A stretch of DNA of 12,539 bases, taken from the NCBI GenBank assembly GCA_002328625.1, contig DCVC01000380.1, positions 12,643 through 25,181 of the forward strand. Reading direction: 5' to 3'. A program made the position numbers and the translations under genes. Positions within the stretch are counted from its first letter, which is position 1, and every line of letters starts with the position of its first letter. Under the pieces are notes generated by a model. It saw only the letters and a list, made by a program, of their open reading frames with translations. It was not told the DNA's origin and ran no database searches. Shown one piece after another: positions 6,411 through 12,539 of this stretch. This DNA is from Bacteroidales bacterium UBA2198 (GTDB lineage: Bacteria > Bacteroidota > Bacteroidia > Bacteroidales > VadinHA17).

Positions 6411-7775
6411 ATGTACACTATGAAAATCATATCAATAATCTTTGCACTACTTTTTTTTCAGTCTGGTTTTCAAGCAAAAACACAGGCACAGATCAATACC
6501 GAAAGACAGTGGCCGGGATACCGTGGATATCTTTCTTCGGGCGTGCTTGATAATGCCAACCTGCCCGGGACTTTTGATCCGTCTGATATGGTCAATGTGA
6601 AATGGAGGATAAGGATGCCCGGACTGGGATTATCAAGCCCTGTTATCTGGGATAACAGACTTTTTCTTACAACAGCGGTAAGCGAAGAAGATAAGGCCGG
6701 ATTTAAACCGGGTATTTTTGGGGACATCACTTCCATCAAGGATGAATCAGTACACGAATGGAAGGTTTTTTGTTTCGACAAGAATACGGGAAGAATATTA
6801 TGGGAAAGAACATCTTATAAAGGTGTCCCTAAGATTAAGCGCCATCCAAAATCAACACACGCAAATTCTACCGTAGCTACGGATGGGAATTTTGTCGTGG
6901 CATTTTTTGGGTCTGAAGGCCTTTATTGCTATGATATGAATGGAAATCTGCAATGGCAGAGGAACTTCGGAATACTTAAATCCGTGTTTTTTACAATGCC
7001 CGGTGCGGAATGGGAATTTGCCAGTTCTCCGGTCATTTACGATGGTAAAGTGATCATCCAGTGTGATGTACTGGAAAATTCCTTTCTGGCTGCCTACGAT
7101 GTTAAAACAGGAAAAGAACTGTGGAAAAGCCAAAGGGATGAATATCCTGGTTGGTGTACACCTAATATTTATTCTCATTCAGGACGAGTGTTTATTGCAG
7201 TAAACGGATACAAGCATCGCGGAGGTTATGATTTCCAAACAGGGGAGGAGATCTGGAAAATGTCCGGTGGTGGAGATATACAGATCCCGACACCGGTTTC
7301 AGGTGATGGAGTGATATTCTTCAACAGCGCTCATGGAAGAAGTGCACCAATAATAGCGGTGAAAACCAGTGCACGAGGAGATATAACCCTTAAAGAGGGT
7401 GAAACATCAAATAGCGGCGTTCTCTGGAGTAATCCGAGAGGGGGTTCATATATGCATACACTGCTTCTTTATCGTAACCGTCTGTATAATGTGAACTGGA
7501 ACGGTGTGGTAAATTGTCTTGATCCTTCAACAGGTAAAGAAATTTACACTGCAAAGCTGGGAGAAACCAGAAGCTTTATTGCATCTCCTGTTGCTTCTGA
7601 TGGCAGAATATACATTGTAGATGAAGAGGGTACTGTTTATGTAATCCAGGATGGTGATACATTCAGGCTGATTGCAGAGATCCCGATGAATGATATTTGC
7701 ATGACCGCACCTGCAATAACAGATGGTATGATCTTTTTCCGCACCCAGCACTACCTCACGGCAGTTGGGAAATAA
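6411..7775 (+). CDS. Secreted PQQ-like beta-propeller repeat protein
   Basis: A 454-residue exported protein. It has a signal peptide (hydrophobic residues 5-20, likely cleaved near AKTQAQ), then WPGYRGYLSSG (34-44), a variant of the WPxFRGxxxSG opening of secreted PQQ-like propellers, then propeller blades. Blade-end motifs of the type xxTGxxxW are at NTGRILWE (125-132), MNGNLQWQ (176-183), KTGKELWK (232-239), QTGEEIWK (276-283) and STGKEIYT (373-380), with matching ASPV/SPV strands. No cytochrome c domain and no obvious quinoprotein dehydrogenase catalytic set is visible, so this is probably a scaffold or binding propeller (BamB-like fold) rather than an enzyme. The ATG at 6411 has an AGGAA element six bases upstream; an ATG at 6420 also gives a good signal peptide. 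It is 27 bp after DUF4956 and is the last gene of the + strand run. Confidence 0.85.
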   Translation: MYTMKIISIIFALLFFQSGFQAKTQAQINTERQWPGYRGYLSSGVLDNANLPGTFDPSDMVNVKWRIRMPGLGLSSPVIWDNRLFLTTAVSEEDKAGFKPGIFGDITSIKDESVHEWKVFCFDKNTGRILWERTSYKGVPKIKRHPKSTHANSTVATDGNFVVAFFGSEGLYCYDMNGNLQWQRNFGILKSVFFTMPGAEWEFASSPVIYDGKVIIQCDVLENSFLAAYDVKTGKELWKSQRDEYPGWCTPNIYSHSGRVFIAVNGYKHRGGYDFQTGEEIWKMSGGGDIQIPTPVSGDGVIFFNSAHGRSAPIIAVKTSARGDITLKEGETSNSGVLWSNPRGGSYMHTLLLYRNRLYNVNWNGVVNCLDPSTGKEIYTAKLGETRSFIASPVASDGRIYIVDEEGTVYVIQDGDTFRLIAEIPMNDICMTAPAITDGMIFFRTQHYLTAVGK

Positions 7776-7792
7776 TAACACCTATGCAGATA

Positions 7793-10700
7793 TTATTCCT
7801 TTCTTATATTTGAAATAAGCGATTCTGACCGGATTGTTTTGAGAGAGATGTATAGAGCTGCCAATCCGGCCGACACAATCAAAATAAACATTAAAACGAT
7901 ATTTATCCAGGGTATTTCCGACCCGCTGATCACTGAAGGCATTGTTGCCAGAAATGCTGAAATAAGTCCGATAAGCATTCCGCTAAGTAGTATTCGAAAC
8001 TGTTCCATGAAAATAATTCCACGGATATCCTTCAATGAATATCCTGTTGCCATCATTAGTCCGAATTCCCTTTTCCTCTGGTTAAAATTCCTTATCAGAA
8101 TAAAACCCAATCCTATAACACCCAGAACCATACCAATTAATCCTAGTATTGAAAAAACTGAGAGATATGTATTTGTGACAACAAAAAATGATGCAAGTCT
8201 CTCACTTGCCGGTTCAAAGCGGGCACCAAACGTGGATAATCTGTCAGTCAGAATTTCATTATAATAATCTGATAATTCTGATCTGCCATCCACCAGAAAG
8301 ACTTCGCTCCCTGAAACTGACGGAAAAAATCTGCTGAAATTTTCATCTCCGATTATGACATAACCCTGGAAAAGAGACGACTTTAGTCCTGCTGAAATTA
8401 TGATATTAATCTGCTGGCCATTTTCTGACCAGACAATCAGTGTATCTCCAATCTTTTTTTTGAGTCCCCACTGAAGCACAGTCTGGTCAACGATTCCATA
8501 AGCAGTACCATTCGCAGGAGCATAACTTAATGATTCCCATGGATTTACCGTATTCAGGTCTTTTACTTTTGCTGCAAATGAAAAAGATCCCTTGCTTATA
8601 AAAAATGAAGGGTTCAGTCCTAACAGAGGGGGAGAGGCCACATGATTGAGATTAAGACAGCTTGCATCGTCGCCCTGCAACCTCCTGGCCTGCACAAATG
8701 AGAGACTCTCAAGTTCATTTTCATCGAGCCCAAATTCCTTTCTTCCCTTGTCACTGTTCAGGTTCTCCCTCACCGGTACCGTTGATTCTCCCCATAGAAT
8801 AAAACCTCCCGTACCTCCGGAAGGTTTTAACATATTGCTGCTGATACTCATTTTGTTAACCCCTGTTATGACTACTGCGAACAGACCTGCAGCTATGAAA
8901 ACAGCGGGGGTGATCGCATGGAATGGATTGAAGGAATAATATAAGCGCGACAGAATCCCAATTTTTCTGAATGATTGTTTTTTGTTTTCAGGGCTTTTTA
9001 AGTAATAGTAACGCAACAGAAAAACGAGTGAGATGTACATCAGAATGCCTCCTGAAAATGAAAGAGAAGAAGCATAGTCATGAATGAGGAATGAGAGGAT
9101 TAGCGTCGTAATTGCCAGAAAAAAGGAAATAAACATAAGCCATGAATTTCTATCAGAAGAAGGTTTCTTTAAAATGCCTGTTTCAGGCTTATTAAGTTCT
9201 TTCAGAAACAGCTTCGATTTTATCCTGAGTATTATAACTATTATTGCAAAACTTACCAGGAAACCTGATATTAAAGGTATTAAATCAAATCTGGCATTAA
9301 GTGTGTCAGTCTGGACGGCACCCTGCCAGACTGTATTAAGTGATTTAATGAGGATAAGATTAAGCAAAAAACCGGTGAATGCTCCGATCATTGCTCCTGC
9401 GAACGCTATAAAGCCTGTTTCCTGCATCAGAAGTCTTTCAATCCACTTGCCTGTAAATCCAAGGGAATAAAGTGTTGATATTTGTTTTTCTTTCGATTGA
9501 AAGAAGATTGAGACGACTAAAATCATCAGGATCGCTGCAGATAAGATAATGAAGAATCCCAGACTAAGAAAAAGAGTGCTGAAATCGACACTCTCACTCG
9601 CTGCCTTTGAAGAGTGGCGCCTCATATCAGTAATAAAGAACCCTGCTTTGAACGGATCAAGAGTTCCGGTAAGTCTTAATCTTATTTCATCTTCTGCAAT
9701 ACCGGAAGAGAACCTTATTGAGGTAGCGGGTCCAAAATTGTTCCCCCACAATTCTTCACCTTTTTTATAAGATATAAAAGCTTTTGGTGTGCCCCTGTAT
9801 AAATTCCAGTAATCCTCATCTTTCTGCCTGATGCGATCCATTCTGATTGAAACACCGGCATCCCAGTCTGAGCACGATTCACTACCTGCAATCCCGGGGA
9901 ACTCAGGCATCAGTAAAGAGTCGCTCCAGAGGCTTTTCATATCAACTATCTGGCTGACAGTAAATTTATTATCGATTTCCACCAATCTGTTTGAGGGATC
10001 CGGGGAGTACCATGTGACCATTATGGTGTCTGCTTCCTTAACTCCAAGGTCAGAAGCAATCCAGTCAGTTAATATTATCCTGTTCCCTTCAGGGATTTCC
10101 GGGTAAAGGGAAGGTGGCAATGCGGAAATAAACGAGTATGGTGTTGATCTGGTTCCGGTTGAAAAGCTGTTGCCAAGATATGTTAAAACAGGATAAGAGG
10201 AGGGGAGTTGCCTCCTGATTTCATCAATGATTAACTGATCTATGAAAATCCTCTCAGAAATTATTTCGATTCCGCCTGTTTTTGGAACTAATCTCAGGCT
10301 GAGTCCAATATCCTCCGGAGTTAATAAGCCGGAAAGGTGCTTATAAGTTTCACTTTCTGAAATACCATTTTTGCTTTCGATAAGGAGTCTGTTAATCTTT
10401 GGCACTCTGCCTTTACTGTCGGTAAGATCATTCCTGTTAATAAATATATTCAAAGGAGTTATCTGGCTGATATTTAACGAAAAATTACCAGACTGGTCGG
10501 GGTTTAATATGGTTCCGACTTTCAATACTATCGAACCTGTTCCTTTCTTTTCGGGGGCAAAAGGGGCGTCTCCGGGTAATTCACTTACGCTGTTGAAACT
10601 GATAATGATTTCATCGCCGGCCTCCAATCCCAGATAATTCGCAAGCTTTTCATTTACTGCTGCTTCACCTCTGGTTATTCTTATTCCGTCAATATTGTGA

Positions 10701-11059
10701 AAATTCAGAAATTCCTCATCAGTGGCAAATATCTTTACACCGGAAGCAGTCTCCCCGGAGTAAAAATTCCGGCAAAATCCTTCCATCTCAAGGATTCCCG
10801 TACATTTCAGTCCTGTTTTGCTGCTCATCCTTTCTGCCAGAGACGGATCAAAATAACGGATCCCTGAACTTATCAATATCCCTGTTTTACCAAGTCGCTC
10901 AGCAGACAATTCTTTAAGGCTGGTCTTCACAGAACTTCCAGTCATCAGTGAGCCTGTAATAACTGCAGAAAGCAGAATTATAATAAGAAACTGATACAGT
11001 ACACCGGTTCTGTGATATGCCAGTGATCTTCTGATAATATGGAGTATACTGATTTTCAT
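7793..11059 (-). CDS. Large FtsX-family ABC transporter permease (two-module, YbbP-like)
   Basis: Inner-membrane permease of 1088 residues with about 10 predicted membrane segments: near 21-40, 493-520, 548-571, 593-613, 638-660, 668-684, 714-733, 961-990, 1020-1042 and 1050-1072. This is two FtsX modules in one chain, each a single segment, an extracytoplasmic domain and a three-segment bundle, with two extra segments between them. The first extracytoplasmic domain is about 450 residues and the second about 225. The cytoplasmic loops after the first bundle helix (SKEKQISTLYSLGFT at 522-536 and QRKREFGLMMATGYS at 994-1008) are the typical FtsX coupling segments. The arrangement resembles YbbP-type permeases (E. 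coli YbbP about 804 residues), but with bigger outer domains. Such systems move or extract envelope molecules rather than nutrients; the substrate cannot be read here. It starts 9 nt after the ATPase stop, with AAAGG five bases before the ATG. Confidence 0.9.
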   Translation of the reverse strand: MKISILHIIRRSLAYHRTGVLYQFLIIILLSAVITGSLMTGSSVKTSLKELSAERLGKTGILISSGIRYFDPSLAERMSSKTGLKCTGILEMEGFCRNFYSGETASGVKIFATDEEFLNFHNIDGIRITRGEAAVNEKLANYLGLEAGDEIIISFNSVSELPGDAPFAPEKKGTGSIVLKVGTILNPDQSGNFSLNISQITPLNIFINRNDLTDSKGRVPKINRLLIESKNGISESETYKHLSGLLTPEDIGLSLRLVPKTGGIEIISERIFIDQLIIDEIRRQLPSSYPVLTYLGNSFSTGTRSTPYSFISALPPSLYPEIPEGNRIILTDWIASDLGVKEADTIMVTWYSPDPSNRLVEIDNKFTVSQIVDMKSLWSDSLLMPEFPGIAGSESCSDWDAGVSIRMDRIRQKDEDYWNLYRGTPKAFISYKKGEELWGNNFGPATSIRFSSGIAEDEIRLRLTGTLDPFKAGFFITDMRRHSSKAASESVDFSTLFLSLGFFIILSAAILMILVVSIFFQSKEKQISTLYSLGFTGKWIERLLMQETGFIAFAGAMIGAFTGFLLNLILIKSLNTVWQGAVQTDTLNARFDLIPLISGFLVSFAIIVIILRIKSKLFLKELNKPETGILKKPSSDRNSWLMFISFFLAITTLILSFLIHDYASSLSFSGGILMYISLVFLLRYYYLKSPENKKQSFRKIGILSRLYYSFNPFHAITPAVFIAAGLFAVVITGVNKMSISSNMLKPSGGTGGFILWGESTVPVRENLNSDKGRKEFGLDENELESLSFVQARRLQGDDASCLNLNHVASPPLLGLNPSFFISKGSFSFAAKVKDLNTVNPWESLSYAPANGTAYGIVDQTVLQWGLKKKIGDTLIVWSENGQQINIIISAGLKSSLFQGYVIIGDENFSRFFPSVSGSEVFLVDGRSELSDYYNEILTDRLSTFGARFEPASERLASFFVVTNTYLSVFSILGLIGMVLGVIGLGFILIRNFNQRKREFGLMMATGYSLKDIRGIIFMEQFRILLSGMLIGLISAFLATMPSVISGSEIPWINIVLMFILIVSAGLAALYISLKTIRSESLISNIRKE

Positions 11060-11068
11060 TCAGGCCTT

Positions 11069-11749
11069 TCAGAGTATCTTGCTTCTGCCAACAAGTTTCC
11101 CGTCAATGAGATTAAGTTGTATCGCCATCTTTTCAGCCAGGCCTGTTGAATGAGTAGCAAGTACAAGGGATATTCCAAAATCCCTGTTCATTTTCAGCAG
11201 AAGATCTCCCAGAATATCGGCATTTGCCTTATCAAGCGACCCCGTGGGTTCATCTGCCAGAAGAATTGAAGGCTTGTTGACCAGAGCTCTGACAAGAGTC
11301 ACTCTCTGAGCCTCACCACCTGATATGTTATGTGGATATTTATTTGCAAATCCGGATATTCCGAGATTCTCCATGAGTTTATCAGCATGAGCACTGCTCT
11401 CACTGTACTCATCATCTTTCTTCTTTGCGGCGAGAAGCGGAAGTAATATATTCTCCCGTACAGTGAGGTATGGAAGAAGAAGGTGATCCTGGAAAACAAA
11501 TCCTATGTTCTTATTTCTGTATCCGGCCGATTCTTCAGCATTATACTTCAACACCTCTTCCCCCCTGAAAAGTATCTCTCCACTATCAGGTTTATCCAGC
11601 AATCCAATGATATTCAACAGTGTAGTTTTCCCTGAGCCTGAAGGACCGGTTATTGAAACTGAATCTCCGTCCTTAACTTCCAGATTCAGATTATCCAGTA
11701 CTATACCTCTCTGATGAAATGATTTGGAAATATTATTTATCTGCAGCAT
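11069..11749 (-). CDS. ABC transporter ATP-binding protein, LolD/MacB/YbbA class
   Basis: ATPase subunit (226 residues from the ATG at 11749) that powers the adjacent permease. All nucleotide-binding motifs are present: Walker A GPSGSGKTTL (35-44), Q-loop VFQDHLLLPYLTVREN (85-100), signature ISGGEAQR (142-149), Walker B ILLADEPTGSLD (162-173) with catalytic Glu167, and H-loop His200 (LATHS). The PYLTVREN and DEPTGSLD sequences are typical of the LolD/MacB/FtsE group, which partners FtsX-type permeases. The annotated start is the ATG; an upstream in-frame GTG at 11773 would add eight residues unlike the family. This start lies inside the end of the glycosyltransferase gene (17-nt overlap), which indicates coupled translation. 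Confidence 0.95.
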   Translation of the reverse strand: MLQINNISKSFHQRGIVLDNLNLEVKDGDSVSITGPSGSGKTTLLNIIGLLDKPDSGEILFRGEEVLKYNAEESAGYRNKNIGFVFQDHLLLPYLTVRENILLPLLAAKKKDDEYSESSAHADKLMENLGISGFANKYPHNISGGEAQRVTLVRALVNKPSILLADEPTGSLDKANADILGDLLLKMNRDFGISLVLATHSTGLAEKMAIQLNLIDGKLVGRSKIL

Positions 11750-12539
11750 TGCTGATAAGTTTATTATACACACCGGAGAGTCCTGAAGACATTTTATCTA
11801 GTGTAAAATCTTCCATTACTCTTTTTTTACCTTTGTTTCCCAGTTCAGTCCGTAACTTTTTATCTCCTATAAGCTTAATTAAGCTTTTTGACAGCTCGGA
11901 AACTGAATCAGGTGAATAGACTATTCCTCCTCCTGTACTGTCAATTATTTCAGGGAAGGCACCGGTGGCAGGTTGCACGACAGGAACGCCGGCAACATTT
12001 GCTTCAAGGATATAAAGTCCGTAACCATCGTGTTTCCTGACAGGAACACTCATTACGTCAATATTCCTGAAAAACTCCTGTTTTGCATTGCCCTGGAATT
12101 CCGGATATATTTTAACAGAGCTCTTCAATCCATGATCCCTGAGCTTCTTTATCTGTTCCCTTATGAAGGGTTTGTCATCTCCGGTAAAACCACCGCAGAC
12201 ATGGAGGGAGAGATCCGGAAGCAAATCATTTGATTTAAGCTCAATGAAAGCATCCACCAGTTTATCAAATCCGTTCATATGATTTACTCTGCAGAAATAT
12301 CCTATCGATGGAGAATATGGGTTTTCATCCTGTGGAATACTATCCCACTGATCGATCCCAAGGGGTACAATGTGGATATTCTCCCCTTTCATTCCTGTTT
12401 TTTCAAGAAAATGATCCCTGTAGTATTTGCTGGGAGTCACAAATGAATCAATATAGACAGCCTCTTCAGAGATCATTTTCCAGGCGTCTGATTTGTATGG
12501 TTCTGCCATTTCGTCGATCCAGTCATCCTCATTCAATAG
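11733..12539 (-). CDS. Glycosyltransferase family 4-like, C-terminal part (5' end off window)
   Basis: GT-B glycosyltransferase with a GT4-type C-terminal (nucleotide-sugar binding) domain; 268 residues are visible and the frame is open through the window's right edge, so the true start is outside. The N-terminal part ends with VTPSKYYRDHF...IHIVPLGID, the usual linker into the donor domain. Then come SIGYFCRVNHMNGFDKLVDAF (loop and helix contacting the nucleotide), LHVCGGFTGDD, and the EX7E-like acid pair at HDGYGLYILEA. There the first residue is Asp (codon 12027-12029) and the second Glu (12003-12005), a conservative change from the usual Glu. It probably acts at the cytoplasmic face of the inner membrane; acceptor and donor are unknown. 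Its stop overlaps the ABC ATPase start, so it is in the transporter operon. Confidence 0.88.
   Translation of the reverse strand, partial: LLNEDDWIDEMAEPYKSDAWKMISEEAVYIDSFVTPSKYYRDHFLEKTGMKGENIHIVPLGIDQWDSIPQDENPYSPSIGYFCRVNHMNGFDKLVDAFIELKSNDLLPDLSLHVCGGFTGDDKPFIREQIKKLRDHGLKSSVKIYPEFQGNAKQEFFRNIDVMSVPVRKHDGYGLYILEANVAGVPVVQPATGAFPEIIDSTGGGIVYSPDSVSELSKSLIKLIGDKKLRTELGNKGKKRVMEDFTLDKMSSGLSGVYNKLISNAADK

Noticed and set aside
6411..7775. Quinoprotein alcohol or glucose dehydrogenase
   Set aside because: Too short and without the catalytic motifs or cytochrome domain; only the propeller repeat pattern is supported.
7771..7797. Inverted repeat AATAATA/TATTATT spanning both stop codons as a bidirectional terminator
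   Set aside because: Only seven A/T pairs with a 13-base loop and no G:C core or clear U-tract; too weak to call.
11750..11773. GTG start extending the ABC ATPase by eight residues
   Set aside because: The added residues are not typical of the family, while MLQINNISKSF is a normal ATPase N terminus.
12534..12536. TTG as the start of the glycosyltransferase
   Set aside because: The frame continues to the window edge and the N-terminal domain of the GT-B fold is missing, so the gene begins outside.

Overview
This looks like a piece of a Bacteroidota chromosome. That is inferred from the gene families (RhaT/RhaM/RhaA with an FGGY kinase, DUF2490 barrels, a VTC plus DUF4956 pair, secreted PQQ-like propellers), the AT-rich composition and the mostly weak Shine-Dalgarno sequences. 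No rRNA, tRNA, mobile element, CRISPR array or attachment site was seen. Both ends cut through genes. No gene-free stretch exceeds 300 bp; the longest gaps are 2217-2348 and 4422-4523.

Region 1 (1-3716, + strand) is an L-rhamnose uptake and catabolism operon: the C-terminal half of a RhaT-type symporter, the L-rhamnose mutarotase RhaM, the isomerase RhaA and an FGGY kinase that is most likely rhamnulokinase. Together they import L-rhamnose, equilibrate its anomers, convert it to L-rhamnulose and phosphorylate it. No rhamnulose-1-phosphate aldolase follows the kinase, so it must lie upstream of the window or elsewhere.

Region 2 (3753-7775, + strand) is a five-gene run of envelope and polyphosphate-related genes: a DUF2490 putative outer-membrane barrel, a small secreted protein with YD/YwqK-like repeats, a VTC-domain polyphosphate polymerase, an overlapping DUF4956 membrane protein with a very acidic tail, and a secreted PQQ-like beta-propeller. 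The last four are tightly spaced (2-nt gap, 29-nt overlap, 27-nt gap) and are probably one transcription unit. VTC plus DUF4956 is a recurring bacterial pair, but the membrane partner has no established function. The combination with the repeat protein and the propeller is the part I find least explained.

Region 3 (7793-12539, - strand) converges on region 2 with a 17-bp gap. Read in its own direction it encodes a family-4 glycosyltransferase (5' end off the window), an ABC ATPase of the LolD/MacB/YbbA class whose start overlaps the glycosyltransferase stop, and, 9 nt later, a 1088-residue FtsX-family permease with about 10 membrane segments and two large extracytoplasmic domains (YbbP-like layout). 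Coupling of a glycosyltransferase to an FtsX-type ABC system suggests a glycan-linked envelope or export function; the substrate is unknown.
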